From positions 4,778,324 to 4,842,323 of the forward strand of contig JAZAYU010000019.1 of the NCBI GenBank assembly GCA_038501625.1: 64,000 nt of DNA, given 5' to 3'. The notes below the pieces were generated by a model. The model was not told where the DNA came from. It did no database searches and was given only the letters and a program-made list of their open reading frames with translations. Shown here piece after piece: positions 12,287 through 25,744 of this stretch (positions are counted from its first letter, which is position 1; each line of letters opens with the position of its first letter). The translations under genes and the position numbers were made by a program. Source of the stretch: Corbicula japonica (taxonomy: Eukaryota; Mollusca; Bivalvia; Venerida; Cyrenidae).

Positions 12287-12840
12287 ATATATTCTCCTGA
12301 TATGTGACCAGACACCATTAATTAATGCGTTGCCTTTAAAACTTCATTGAATTTGTTAATTATTGTGTTGAATTTACTTATAAGCCCCAGGACAATTAAT
12401 CTTATAATGTTCCAAAGCAATGTGTGCGCAGGTTTATTGAGATAAAGTCTGGGGTTTCCGTAAGTGGCAATGTTCTTGAATGGGTATTGCCAAGAAAGAT
12501 GCAATATTACACTTACATATTGCAACTACATTTATATTGTAAATATATGTTACTGAAAAAAGCATGCAAAAACACTGAACTAGGTGTACATTATTTTTAC
12601 ATTTTGTGACAACAAATGAACTTTAAATTGAAACATGAACGGATCGATTAAAACGTTTATATCTTGATTGCGATGATTCTAACAAAGTACGGCCTGTTTA
12701 TGTTCAAATTACTTTCTTTAAAATAGATTTCCTATACAAAATTCGAAACTGGTATTTGAAAATCATTTCGCGATAACGTATCGTCGGCAAATATACCGCA
12801 ATAACCCGTGTACCGCGTTATATCGCGTACTCCTATTGAA

Positions 12841-14247
12841 ACAAGAGCTGTCAGAGGAGACAGCGTGCTCGACTATTCGAATCATTTGAAACAAATGCAA
12901 TTTGAAGATTAAAACAATAAGAACTATGGCCATACATTTATGTGCAATCGGAAAAATATTAACAACTGAATGGTAAGGGAGACATTCATTTCAAATAACA
13001 GAAATAATTCCTTAATGTACCATAAATATTAAACTGAATGAGGGAATTAACTATGAAATATTTCTGGAGTTGTTAGAAAACTTGTTAGTATTTTTTTTAA
13101 TTAGAGACATTTACTTTTAGTTCAATATCAATCACTTCAGTAATGTTACAGAAAAAGAACTGAAATTAAAATATAATGGAAGTTTGAAGTTGATACCTTA
13201 AGTGTTTGCAAAGTTATCGACGAAGTGCACTTAAGTGAAAATATAAATGAAAAAAGGAACAATGGAAAAAGGGGCATAACTTGTTGAGTAATTGTATTAC
13301 AGTTATGGGTCTTGTTGGTAATGATGTAGATTTTGATGGTGAAAAAATATTCAAAGTTTCAATGAAATATCGAATAGTCGAGGAAAAAACTAAATACAAA
13401 AGGGCCATAACTTACAGAAATATTTCCAATAGAGTTATGGATCTTGTTGATAATGATTTAGAAACTGATGGCAAACATATATTTCAAGTTTCAAAGTAAT
13501 ATCTCCTGTTGTTTCAAAATTATGGGACAATTGCATAAGTGAAAAGGGGCATAACTTGAAACAATATTGGTAGCAGAGTTATGGGTGTTGTTGATAATGA
13601 ACTAGATTTTGATGGTGAATATATTTTCCAGGTTTCAAGGTGATAGCTCAAGTAGTTTTAAAGTTAAGGGCCAAGTGTATATTTTGCTTAACGCAAAATT
13701 AAAGTGAAAAAGGGGCATAATTTGAAAAATATTGGAAGCAGGGTTATGGGTCGTGTTGGTTATGATGTAGATTTTGATGGTGAAAATATATTTCAAGTTT
13801 CAAGGCAATATCTCAAGTAGTTTTAGTTATGGGCAAAATGCATATTTTGCTTAACACAAACTATAAGAAAAAGGGGCATAACTTAAAATATATTGACAGC
13901 AGAGTTATGGGTCTTATTGGTAATAATGTAGAATTTGATGGTGAATATATATTCCAAGTTTCAAGTTGATATCTCAAGTAGTTTATAAGTTATGGACCAA
14001 AGTGCATATTTTCCTTAACGCAAAATTTAAGTGAAAAAGAGGCATAGCTTGAAAAATATTTGTAGCATAGTTATTGGTGTTGTTGGTAGGGATGTAAAAT
14101 TTGATGGTGAATATATATTCCAAGTTTCAAGTTGATATCGTAAGTAGTTTTCAAGTTATGGACCAAAGTGCATTTTTTGTTTAACGGACGCCGACGCCGA
14201 CACCGGGGGGAGTAAGATAGCTCCCCTATTCTTCGAATAGTCGAGCT
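12841..14247 (+). mobile_element. Pearl/Helentron-like non-autonomous element
   Basis: 5' end acaagagctgtcagaggaga with a GCTGTC/GACAGC hairpin. 5' subterminal gctcgactattcgaa (12867-12881) is the exact inverse of ttcgaatagtcgagc at the 3' end (14232-14246), followed by taaaaa. Between them lie about six degenerate tandem units (aaaaggggcataactt, gttatgggtcttgttggt, attttgatggtgaatatat). Known: bivalve pearl elements have this layout and are regarded as Helentron-associated. Confidence 0.7.
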
Positions 14248-15810
14248 AAAAAACGGTACCACCATTCCCTGTTATAATAACATAGTATATCCTTGACCTA
14301 TACAACCCGTGACTGTCTACTGATCTTTAACCAGATTTTGTTCAATGTAGACGACATTCAATATTTTCTCCGATACTTTAGACGACGCTCTGCTTTGAGC
14401 TGTACAAAAATCTTATAAAAGTATCATTATTTCATGTTTAAAATCGCGTGCCAGCGAAACATTATAGCGACACTATACGGACCGTTGGTAGGACGAATTT
14501 ATCTTGGGTTTTATGCTTCCTATTGTATATATGTTGCAAAATTTATAAAAATTAATATTTCAAGAGATTTTTGCAAATTTCGGTCAAATTTAAAATAGCA
14601 CTAGTTTGTTCTGATGTTTGTGTTATTAAATCTAACTTTATAACTTTTATAAAATTGATTGACATCAACGTCGACTTGCAAGAAACCTGGTTTGGTGTTC
14701 AGCAAAGAAATATAAAAAAAGAAAATGTAAAGCCTTGTAAGTATTTTATTAGTTCACCATTTTCGACGAAATTTAGAGCAAAATGGGAAAGTTGAACATT
14801 ACCCACGGTTGTCAATACATTTGTCGCTTTGTGGCTACTTCAAAGACCATCCCGGAATTAAGACCATCCCGGAATTAAAACCACCTCGAACATAAGACAG
14901 TATTTCAATGTCCATTTGAAAAGTCAGGCACTATTTACCACCCCATGAATAAGAACACCCCATTAAGACCTGAAAAAAATACTATAATGAGTGAATAGCA
15001 GATTTTCTGTAGACACTCAATGAAAATTTGGCAGTAATAACTGAGCAGCGATGCACCGGAAATCCTAATACATATCCGCAGTTTGCCGGAGATCGCCGAG
15101 TTAAGGTAAGACCTGTGTAATAGGCACTATTAAGAATCCAACATCTGATTATATTTTCATCAACTGCTTCATACCACTGACTTGTATGCAAAATTTTAAT
15201 GATTTTCACCGTGTAGTTTTTGAGATTTTTAGCTTTTTTTATTTAAAAAAGTGAGAAAAAACGTGAAAGTATCCAATTTCTTTAATCGGTGACAAAATTT
15301 TTTGTTATTGATAAATTCAACCCTAATGTTTTTACAGTTTATCCAAAATATGTTATATTTTACTAAACCAATTTAAGATATAATATATAAATACAGAATT
15401 TGTCTTAAAATGACATTTTTTGACCAAATAAATTTAAAAAATGCATTTTTTTATATTTCACGAGACTAAATTTATGAAAATTGTGCAAAATCCTGATTGG
15501 TGCAATATATCAAACTTTACCATTTTTAAACTATATAACTTAAACAACATTTAAACAAAATTTCAGAGAAGTTTACCGTCCAGTTTTAGAAATTTTCAAA
15601 TTGATGACTTGAATAAACACTATTCTGATAGCGAAAACCCCTTTAATCTTGGTTATTTTGCTTATTTTAGTTTAAATCATGAAAATTGTACATTCAATGA
15701 CAGAATTACACAGGAAAAAAAGAAATATGCCAATTATTTAAGCTCTAGGCTTACAAAAAAAAAATTAGCTTCCAGTGGGATTTGAAGTTTTCTACACTGA
15801 ACTTTGAATA
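14248..15810. other. Intergenic, no gene seen
   Basis: A+T-rich. A 16-bp direct repeat (agaccatcccggaatt) occurs twice near 14850-14880. Nothing coding. Confidence 0.5.
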
Positions 15811-15811
15811 T

Positions 15812-15935
15812 GCATCTTTAATGACAATCTATCAGAGAAAAGAAAAGCACAGGTATCCTGTTACACTGTAATGGTGGCATCTTTAATGACATTCTATCAG
15901 AGAAAAGAAAATAACACATATCCTCTTACACTGTA
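15812..15935 (+). repeat. ~65-bp tandem duplication
   Basis: gcatctttaatgaca then tctatcagagaaaagaaaa occurs twice in succession, each followed by tatcct and ttacactgta. Confidence 0.85.
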
Positions 15936-16564
15936 CTGGCAAGTAGCATTCTTTTTTCACAGAATATTTATTTTGATAAATGTCTCTTATGTAAATTATG
16001 AAATAAAGGCAAGAAATAGTTCACCGAGTGTTGGAACAATATGTGTTTATTTTGGAGTGCATGTGAGTGCACATTCGCTCGTAAGTGCCATCTTATCAGG
16101 ATTTACACTGATCGCTTTAAGGTTCATTGGATGGTTTTTGACCAAGTAGCAAACAGTGTAAATCCAGATCAGATGGAACAGATATAAAGAGGTTACACAC
16201 TTAATAAAACCCATAAAAATGGAGTAAGGGAAACAAACATAACCTAAATGATATTAAATTACTGCATTTGATCAAAATATCTTCCAACATTTTGCTATTG
16301 AGTGGAACCATCATCAGAACCAATCACATTTACACGTACACGCGTGCACGTGCCCGCAAACGCAAGCATAACACCCAACAAAACATCAAAAAAGTCAACA
16401 ATATACTAACCCATGAATTCATGCAAATTAAAACCAAAACAACACAATGTATATACTACCACCATAAGTAGTTTATTTATCAAATTAGTTTTTGGCACAT
16501 TATAACTGAAACAAGACACTAAAGAAACAAACAAAAAGACATTGTGATTATTTCAAGGTTTTAA

Positions 16565-16785
16565 CCCTATCATCCATATCTATGCCTTTTATCGCATGCG
16601 CAAACAGTGTAGATCCAGATCAACTGTAACATCAATGTTGTCTGATCACTATTTACACTGTTCGTTTATTGATTTATTAGGTTATTTCTGACCAAAAGGG
16701 AACAGTGCAGATCCTGATCAGACGTCACTGATATACCTGCTGATTTGGATCTGCATTGGTGACACATGCGATGTAATGCCTATAC
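16565..16785. mobile_element. TTAA MITE, diverged
   Basis: Left end ttaaccctatcatccat. Core contains 'gtgtagatccagatcaa' and 'gatcctgatcagacg'. The right TIR has decayed. Confidence 0.6.
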
Positions 16786-17114
16786 TACAAATTTTGATTT
16801 ACATTTGCTATTTGCTGTCAATCAAATTTTGTTGCTATCGATTCATTTACCCTTGCAGATGTTGAAACTGTAACAAAAGGTGTGGCTTAAAGTAAAGCAA
16901 CCTAAAGGTGTGATTAACAATGACAATTAACAATTGACATTCTGTCAATTATACTTTCCCCCAATACTTCTCAACAAAACTATCAGTCGGTTCGCATCGT
17001 GTATGATATTTTGGTTGCAAGCCAAAATCTAACTGAAGCCGAAATTTGTAGAAATCTGACTGACATTCAGTCAGTAAAATGGTAATTTCATAAAAGGCTC
17101 TTAAGTAGCCTTAA

Positions 17115-17268
17115 CCGTTTCCTCCATATATACGCATTTTTACGCATGTGCGACAAGTGTAGATCCAGATCAGCCGGCACATCCGTGATTGATCCGTTTG
17201 ATTGGTCAGAAGTACCTAACCAATCAAAAAGCGAACAGTTTAGATCCTGATCAAATGGCACGGTACTT
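17115..17268. mobile_element. TTAA MITE, 3'-truncated
   Basis: Left end ttaaccgtttcctccatata; runs through the first half and part of the second, then is lost at ggcacggtac. Confidence 0.7.
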
Positions 17269-17575
17269 TTACATTACAGAAAGTGTGCTGTTTATAATCT
17301 TTAATGGTTGTTTCATTTACAGATATGAAGTGAAAACAAACTTAATGACCAATGTTAGATCGGTATGTCAAATGTGTTTTGAAATTTACAAATATGGCAA
17401 AAAATATTTAAAATCTCCAACATATTTTGGTGGTTTTCAAAAATTTCATAATATACTTTAGTCAAAAACGATGAATGCATGTACATATATAAAAGCAAAA
17501 ACATACATGTATATAAAAAGGTAGAACATTTAAACATAATATGCGATGTGTGGGCTGGTACAAACAGTTGTTTAA

Positions 17576-17811
17576 CCTTTTCCTCCATAGATACACCTTT
17601 AGTGTGTGGGCAAACAGTTTAGATCCAGATCAACCTGCACATACGTGCCGTCTGATCAGGATCTGAACTGTTTGCTTTTTTATTCATTAGGTTATTTCTG
17701 ACCAAAATGCGACCAGTGCAAATCCTGATCAGATGGCACGGATGTGACCGGCTGATCTGGATCTACACTGGTTACACATGCCTCAATATGCATATATATG
17801 GAGGAAACGGT
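17576..17811. mobile_element. TTAA MITE, full length
   Basis: Ends ccttttcctccat and tggaggaaacgg, with TTAA on both sides (17572-17575, 17812-17815). Reference copy for the family: two halves, each itself palindromic around gatcagccnnnacatccgtgcc. Confidence 0.85.
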
Positions 17812-18029
17812 TTAATCGATATTTCTCCAAAAGAAAAAACAAATATCCTCTACAGAATAAGTTACATATTTGTAACAGTCATCTAAAAGCTATTTATCAA
17901 TTTAAACAAATTGATGGTTTTCTCACAGAACACTGACAACTGAAACTTTTAAAATGATCAACAAAAAGCAGGTTTTCATATACGCTGCCAATATTTATTT
18001 TCTTCAACATTTGTGACTTTAGTACATAA

Positions 18030-18765
18030 ACTAGAACTCCGAGAGTCGGATGTGTCACCTGACGAAAATTTTTGTTAGTCAACATAAAAATGTTAATTAT
18101 TTTTTTGTTGAACAGTTATTAGCAATGTATTTGTACAAAATTCACATAAAAAATAACCTTTTAATTGTCTCATAGCAAGAAACATGCACAACAAGTTATG
18201 CCCTTGGCAAGAAATGCACTAAAAATCAATCAAATGGGAATAACTAACAAACAGGAGAAGGAAGAGTTACGGTTCTTGTGCACTGCACTTCGAGTCATTG
18301 CAAGAAACATGCATATCATCTTTGGAGTCATTTGAACCTATAATGACAAAGTTAAGCTCCGGACAAGAAATACAAGAAAAATCAATCAACGGGGAATATT
18401 TCCAAAACTTCACAAGGTAGAGTTACGATTCTTGTGCACTTCACTTGCAGTCATTGCCAGAAACAGGCATATCAAGTTTGGAGTCATTCGAACCTATGGT
18501 GACAAAGTTACATTCCGGACAAGAAATGCTCTATAAAAATCAATCAAAGGGGAATAATTCAAAAAAGGAACAAGATAGAGTTATGGTTCTTGTGCACTGC
18601 ACTTCTAGTCATTGCCAGGAACATGCATACCAAGTTTGGAGTCATTTGGACCTACGGTGACAAAGTTAGGCTCCGGACAAGGAAACCAGACGCCGCCGCC
18701 GCAGATGCTGCCGCCACCGCCAACAAAGTAATCTCTATATGTTGCCTAGTCAGGCGACACAAAAA
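18030..18765 (+). mobile_element. Pearl/Helentron-like element, short
   Basis: Starts actagaactccgagagtcgg. 5' subterminal tgtcacctgac is the near inverse of 3' gtcaggcgaca (18749-18759), followed by caaaaa. Interior has ~3 units of ~180 bp (gagttacggttcttgtgcac, agtttggagtcatttg). A GCC-rich run precedes the 3' hairpin gcct-agtc-aggc. Confidence 0.65.
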
Positions 18766-18780
18766 TTAACCACAATTTAC

Positions 18781-18814
18781 TTTAATAAATAAATAAATAA
18801 ATAGATAAATAAAA
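18781..18814. repeat. TAAA microsatellite
   Basis: taaataaataaataaataga and onward, just after the pearl element ends. Confidence 0.85.
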
Positions 18815-18881
18815 CACAATAAATTGTTATCAAATGTAAGAGATCATCAAACACACCAAGGCATTTATTAAACAATATTAA

Positions 18882-19100
18882 CACTGAACTCCATATATAC
18901 ACCTTTTACAGTATGTGCGACCAGTGTAGATCCAGATCAGCCCGCACATCCATGCCATCTGATCAGGATTTGCACTGGTCCCTTTTGGATGCATAGAAGT
19001 GAACAGTGCAGATCCTGATCAGACGGCATGAATGCGTGGGCTATCTGAAATTACACTGTTTGACCATGCAATAATAAAGGTGTATCTATGAAGTAAAGGG
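18882..19100. mobile_element. TTAA MITE, diverged ends
   Basis: Left cactgaactccata after TTAA (18878-18881); right atgaagtaaaggg before TTAA (19101-19104). Confidence 0.75.
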
Positions 19101-19104
19101 TTAA

Positions 19105-19816
19105 GCAATAAATGTCTGAAATGATAACACTAGCATATGACACTGCATGTGTGAAGTTCGATCAGATGACATGACATGTGTTGCCTGATCTGTTAAGTTC
19201 ACATGTTGTCTGATCTGTTGACATAATTACTGTGTGCTGTTTGATCATTTGTCACAACACGTTATCTGATTTGTCGACATGTTGATTGATCTTTGATGAC
19301 CTGATGATTTGGCGCTGACTGTAAAACTAATGATGAATGACTGTGAACACCGACTATGTACAGAAGATGACTAAGGTTACACAATGACAGCTAATTCTGA
19401 AACTGAAATACAAAATACACATTCTACAATCATAAAAACCCATTTCAACAACAGAAACATATGTGAATTGGGTAATACTTTCAGCATATCTTTGATATTA
19501 GATGTTAAACAATTGGAAAAGTGCCGATAGCGCACAATTTGCAACACATTTAGTCACCACAGGAGGCACAATTAACGCCTTGAAATTGTTGTGAGATTTC
19601 AAAATGTCAAATAAGGGTCCAAGTTTGCACTTGTCACTAATGTTAATAAGCAATGTTTTGATAGCACAGATGTTTTGCTTGACACTACCAGCATGACCAT
19701 TTAAAAATCAGGACCTTCCACTATAATCATTGATAGGTTAAAGTGTTCTTAATAAAAATCATCTAAACTTTTTGATTTGTAAATGACACGAACCAAAATA
19801 TTAATATTATTGAAAT
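19105..19816. other. No gene seen
   Basis: 19130-19310 holds an irregular repetition of 'tgatctgttgacat'-like words. The rest is unassigned. Confidence 0.5.
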
Positions 19817-21117
19817 ACTAGAATTTGGTGTTCCGCAGGACACATGTGTCGCCTGCCTGCAAAATGTTGAAATGTGGGCCTATGTTTAATCATATATGAT
19901 AAAAAGATTTAATTCAAGTTGATTGCAAAACTACACTAGAATTTGGTAGAAACTGTTCCACTGAACACACATGTCACCTAAATTGCATTTTAACGGGGCT
20001 TAACTAAAAATGGTGAAATCTGAGTTATCATGCTTGTTTTCACCAATGGCTATTTGCATGCAGATTATATATAATTATATTCCAAGTATTAAGTAAAAAG
20101 GAAAAGCACTTCCAAATTTATAGGCAACAATATGTTAATGTTAAAGTTGCATTTGAAAGGGGCATAACTCATAAAATATTTAAACAGGAGTTATCATTCT
20201 TGTTGCCACTGATGGCGTTGTTCATGAAAACGATATATTCAGAGTATTAAATGAATAGAACAAGTACTTTTAAGTATATGCCACATTTTCATGTTAAAGT
20301 TTCCTTTGAATTCTGCAAAACTAAAAAAATTGAAACAGGAGTATTCATTCTTGTTCACTGACGGGATTGTTCATAAAGATGATATATTTCCAGTATTAAA
20401 TGAATAGGACAAGTAATTTCAAAGTTATATGCAAGATTAAGTTTCATGTTAAAGTTGCATTTGAAAGGGGCATAACTCAAAAATTGTCAAACAGGAGTTA
20501 ATCATTCTTGTTGTAACCGATGTTGCTGTTCATGATGATGATATATTCCAAGAATGAAGTGAATAGGACAAGTACTTTCAAAGTTATAGGCAACATCAAG
20601 TTTCATGTTACAGTTGCATGTGAAAGTGGCATAACTCAAAAATAGTCAAACAGGAGTTATTATTCTTGTTGTAACCGATGTTGTTGTTCATGATGATGAT
20701 ATACTCCAAGTATGAAGTGAACAGAACAAATACTTTTAATGTCAAAGGCAACATTAGGTTTCATGTTAAAGTTGCATTTGAATGGGGCATAATTCAAAAA
20801 ATAGTCAAACAGGTTTTATCATTCTTGTTGTAACCGATGTTGTTGTTCATGATGATGATATATTCCAAGTATGAAGTGAACTGGACAAGTAAATTCAAAG
20901 TTATAGGCAACATTAAGTTTCATGTTAAAGCTGGGGGACTACCGGACGACACTGACGGACAATGGGATTCCTATGTGTCTACCTGCTATCGCAGGGGACA
21001 TGTTATAGGCAACATTAAGTTTCATGTTAAAGCTGGGGGACTACCGACCCACGCTGACGGCGCCGACGGACAATAGGATTCCTATGTGTCTACCTGCTAT
21101 CGCAGGCGACACAAAAA
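19817..21117 (+). mobile_element. Pearl/Helentron-like element
   Basis: Starts actagaatttggtgttccgc. Subterminal gtgtcgcctgc (19846-19856) is the exact inverse of gcaggcgacac (21102-21112), followed by aaaaa; 3' hairpin cctgc-tatc-gcagg. Five or so ~190-bp units (aaaggggcataactca, aacaggagttatcattcttg). A second 5'-end-like start at 19933 and a duplicated 3' end (20935-21000, 21030-21117) suggest internal duplication. Confidence 0.7.
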
Positions 21118-21209
21118 CAGAACAGCCTGTGATGTTCAGTATCACATTCTTAAGAAAATACTTGAAAAGTAAACATCGAACTGAAACACACGCATAACAT
21201 CAATAATAT

Positions 21210-21552
21210 CAGGGCTTTTTTTCACCATTTTGGGAATATGACCCATACCCCTAGAATTGGGAAATTTATCGTCGTTTTGCCAGAAATTAGTAATTTTTTT
21301 AGCATCATTGGGGAATAACAAGTGTTACTGTTATCTGCTGTTTTTTTAATCATTGCCATCCATATTTAATATTGTCAATAATTCCTGGTTTAAAGAGCAA
21401 AAGATGCAGTGCTGATGCTGTTGTTTTTCACCAGAAATGTTTGTTTTGATTCAGTTGGGAATTTTTCTTCCCAAATTGGGAAAAAAGTATATGTTTTGCC
21501 ATTGGGAACATGACCGAATAACGGCTATAAAATCAACTGAAAAAAAGCCCTG
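21210..21552. mobile_element. hAT-like MITE with 5-bp TSD, copy 1
   Basis: TIRs cagggctttttttca and tgaaaaaaagccctg; flanked by AATAT on both sides (21205-21209, 21553-21557). Interior shares ttgggaa-rich sequence with copies at 53774 and 55508. Confidence 0.8.
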
Positions 21553-21557
21553 AATAT

Positions 21558-22284
21558 GCCTGCGTGGAGTGACTTCAAATGGACAGCAGACGTTAAGTTT
21601 CATGTCCACTGTTAAGTTCAGAATAAGCTTACAATTGAGAACTACTGTGTGAGGTTGAAATATAACTCAAAGACAACCCAAAAAGCAGACAGACATGTCC
21701 CAAGAAAAGATGATTGGGTTTCACTTATGTTATTTTTGTTGTTCAATTTACTGATTTGATGTTTCAACGGCAAGATATTATCTGTCCACTGTATACCTGT
21801 AAAATACTTCTTGCCAACACAGCAGAAACTTGGACACTTATATTGATTTCTTTTAATAATAAAATTAAAAAACAACAATACACAAACAAAATAAAAACTT
21901 AATTTTCTTTTTCATGTGGTACATTAACACAGAGTAACTTAAAGATGAAAGAACATAAATAATTTAACAGCAAATCAACATTCATTTGATCTCTTCCTAT
22001 ATACGCGTAGGTTATAATATTTATAATCTTTCAAGTACTAGAGTACCCAATCAGAAGAATATCCGAGTACTCGAGTACCAATTTTACTACTCGTTGCCAT
22101 CCTTAGTAAATAACCAACAATCTTCTGTTGTTTTTTCATAACAAATTAGAGATTTTGTAACAAATTATTTTTACTGTGAAATACAAGATAAGTAATATTG
22201 TCTGCGAAGTTTTATGACGTCATTTCAAGAATTTATGTCAGATGTCCAAAGGTACCTTGATGAGCCAAATATGAGAAATAACAT
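21558..22284. other. No gene seen
   Basis: 22205-22268 is a relic of the GGGGCGCGTCACG MITE (atgacgtcatttcaag, ccaaaggtacctt). Nothing else recognised. Confidence 0.5.
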
Positions 22285-22485
22285 TACTGTTAAATCATTT
22301 TATTTTGTGCGGGGTTAATTTTCGTCGCGCTACGACAACAGCGTGAAATTCAACCCCAGCAAAATTAAAACATTTGAGCGTTTTTACTGGAAAATACAGT
22401 TGCGCAAATTCATGCCCACGCGAATTTGTTATTTACGGGTTTTGCATGAAAATTCATCCCCGTGAAATTAAATGATACTACAGTA
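22285..22485. mobile_element. 'TTTCGCG' MITE, copy 3
   Basis: Ends tactgttaaatcattt and (inverted) tactgtagtatcattt; GCG words partly decayed to GTG. Confidence 0.6.
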
Positions 22486-22616
22486 ATACAAAAAAAATAA
22501 AAAAAAATTTCAAGTTAAAAAATAACCAAAAAGTGAAAGATCCCTGTCAGGAATTGTCAGACCACAAAAACAGCCTCACCACACAGCCAAAAAGTAGAGA
22601 GGAAAGGAGAACATAA

Positions 22617-24138
22617 TTTTTTCCGCCATATATACGCATTATAACTCATGTGCGACCAGTGTAGATCCAGATCAGCCAGCACATCTGTGCCGTCTGATCA
22701 GGATCTGCACTGGCACATTTTGGTTAGAAATAACCTTATGAATAACTAGAAATGTGTCCAAAGGACACGGATGCCCCCGCTATGGGTTTTTCATAAAGCT
22801 CCCAGCAGTAGTGTAGGACAAGTTGTGTTCACGAGATATATTCCTATTACAAGAAAATTCTACTTTTAGTTACAGTGACCTTGACCTTCGATCTACAGGC
22901 ATGGGTTTTGTGCGGACACACCACCCTGTCATGATGAACATTTGTGCCAAGTTATTTTGAAATCCCTCCATTCATAACAAAGTTACAGCCTGGAGAAGAA
23001 AATTCTATTTTTAGTAACATTGACCTTGACCTTGGACCTTCAGGCTTATTATGGTGATCAATTAAACCAAGTTATTTAAAAATCCAATAACAAATAACAA
23101 AGTTACAGAGCCGACACAATTTTGCAGAAATTTCTATTTTTAGTAACAGTGACCTTGACCTGGGTGTTGTATGCGACACACCACCTTGTCTTGGTGAACA
23201 TTTGTGCCAAGTTATTTTGAAATCCCTCCATTCATAACAAAGTTAAGGGCCAAGTGTATATTTTGCTTAACACAAAATGTAAGTGAAGAAGGGGCATAAT
23301 TTGAAAAAATATTGGAAGCAGGGTTATGGGTCTTGTTGGTTATGATGTAGATTTTGATGGTGAAAATATATTTCAAGTTTCAAGGCAATATCTCAAGTAG
23401 TTTTAAAGTTATGGGCAAAATGCATATTTTGCTTAACACAAAATATAAGAATAAAACTAATGTAAATGAAATTATCAAAGGGCCATAACTTTTGAACAGA
23501 ACATGTAAGAGCAAAACCCCACCTTTATGCACAACAACATATCAGGCCAAGCATTGTGGTAAAGTTTAATTAAATTCCCACCAGTAGTGTAGGAGGAGTT
23601 GCGTTCACAAGATATATTCCTATTAAAACTAATGTAAATGGAAGTATCAAAGGGCCATAACTTCTGAACGGAACATGTAAGAGCAAAACCCCACCTTCAT
23701 GCACAACTACATATCAAGCCAAGCATTGTGGTAAAGTTTCATTAAATTCCCACCAGTAGTGTAGGAGGAGTTGCGTTCACGAGATATATTCCTATTAAAA
23801 CTAATCTAAATGGAAGTATCAAAGGGCCATAACTTCTGAACGGAACACATAAGAGCGAAACCCCACCTTCATGCACAACTACATATCAAGCCAAGCATTG
23901 TGGTAAAGTTTCATTAAATTCCCACCAGTAGTTTAGGAGGAGTTGCGTTCACGAGAATATCGGACGGACGGACGGACGGAAGGACGGACAGGAGCAACTC
24001 TTAATGCCCGTCGCCATTTCATGGCGGGGGCATAAAAAAGCAACAGTTTAAATCCTGATCAGACGGCAGGGATGTGCCGGCTGATCTGGATCTAAACAGT
24101 TCGCCCATGCAATAAAGGTTTGTCTATGAAGGAAAGGG
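22617..24138. mobile_element. TTAA MITE interrupted by a pearl element
   Basis: First half 22617-22744 (ccgccatatatacgc to aataaccttatgaat) and second half about 24036-24138 (gcaacagtttaaatcctgat to gaaggaaaggg, then TTAA) rejoin in the family's order across the insertion at 22745-24038. Confidence 0.8.
22745..24038 (+). mobile_element. Pearl/Helentron-like element, mosaic
   Basis: Starts actagaaatgtgtccaaagg (hairpin gtgtcc-aaa-ggacac). 5' gatgcccccgc mirrors 3' gcgggggcat before aaaaaa. Interior has ~170-bp units (tatcaaagggccataactt), a GGAC run at 23963-23990 and 3' hairpin cgccat-ttc-atggcg. Bases 23243-23455 are closely similar to 13665-13866 of another pearl subfamily. Confidence 0.75.
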
Positions 24139-24721
24139 TTAATTTCAGTAAAATAGACAAAATGAAAATTGGAACCTGAAAGGATACCCCCTTATAGCAG
24201 TGAGAGGCAAAAAATATTACCATTGTGGGTTTAAACCATGTTCTAGGCCACACACCCTTCGCACTAGCTCCTACATGTTCTCATATGAACAAACAAGAAC
24301 AAGTTGTCTTGGTGAACTTACTCAAATGCACACATCGACTTGTGTGCTTTTTGTAAACTGGTGACCTCTGATCTTGATCTACACTGTTTCGCTACTTTAT
24401 CAGAAATAACCTAATGAATCTAAAAAGTGGAAAGTGTAGATCCTGATCAGATGGCATGGCTGTACAGTGCTTGCCATGAGAAATCAGCCATATCCCATGC
24501 AGTACAGGTTTAAACATCAGATCCCACGGACAGGCCAATTTAAACAAAGACATTTTCCTTTCAATCATGTCTGGTTTCATTTAGAGTTCCTATTTCATGT
24601 ATTCTTAAATCACAAAATGCAACATTTTTAACCCTTTTCTACATATATACAGTGAAACCCCGCTATTAAGATCATTATTGGCACTGGGAAAAAGTGGTCT
24701 TAATAGTGGGGAGGTCCTTAA

Positions 24722-25744
24722 GGTTCCGCAAATATTGCAAATGGTGAAAAGTGGCTAAATTTTCAAAATTGAATTTTGGGGGAAATACTTATTGCCACCT
24801 AGATTTTAGTAACGAAATGTATTTAGCTAAGGATGTAGTTAATGTTTACATGTTTAATTTAGTCTAATTCATGTTCTAATTACCAGGCACATACTAAAAC
24901 AAAAGAAAAGTGTTTGCATGAGAACTCTGAAATTCATGGACAATATAACAAAGCAACTCATACCTGAAATAAGTATATGCTGGTCTACAATGTTTAGTGC
25001 CAATTTGTCAAAATAATGTTAGGGTTTTCAAGAAATTCATGGAAAACTTACTTCCGGGTTTCTACTTTCAGTTTCGGTTTGAAGTCAAAATGTACTTCTT
25101 AAAATTTCTGACATTATTTTAACAGATGACCACAAAGTATTGTAAATAAGTGTTTACGTGATACCTATATTATTTTTCTAGACGTTTTAATCAGCCATTT
25201 CAGACTTCTTGTGCAAACGGTATTTCGTTTTTGTGTGTGTCTGCTCTATGTAAATAAAGCATTTTTTTCAAACAACTTGAGCATCCAAACTTTAATACAG
25301 CCATGTGACACTATATTTCTTTACTTTTATTGGTCTGCCAGTGGGAATTAATGTCGAGTTTTGAAAAGGTACATCAAAATATTAGAATTCAAACCGAAAG
25401 TAGAAACCCGGAAGTAGGTTTTCCTTGAATTTCTTGAAAACCCTAACATTATTTTGACAAATTGGCACTAAACATTGTAGACCAGCATATACTTATTTCA
25501 GGTATGAGTTGCTTTATTATATTGTCCATGAATTTCAGAGTTCTCATGCAAACGGTTTTTCTTTTGTTTTAGTATGTGCCTGGTAATTAGAACATGAATT
25601 AGACTAAATTGAGCATGCAAACATTAACTACATCCTTAGCTAAATACATTTCGTTACTTAAATCTAGGTGGCAATAAGTATTTCCCCCAAAATTCAATTT
25701 TGAAAATTTAGCCACTTTTCGCCATTTGCAATGTTTCGGGAACC
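24722..25744. mobile_element. Long-TIR element (~360-bp arms) with TTAA TSD
   Basis: Ends ggttccgcaaatattgcaaa and (inverted) ggttcccgaaacattgcaaa, with TTAA on both sides (24718-24721, 25745-25748). Arms 24722-25081 and 25386-25744 are inverted copies around a ~300-bp spacer. No ORF of note. TTAA fits piggyBac or Kolobok types. Confidence 0.75.

Noticed and set aside
15871..16149. 92-codon hydrophobic ORF as a membrane protein
   Set aside because: Starts within a tandem duplication, A+T-driven hydrophobicity, no recognisable family.
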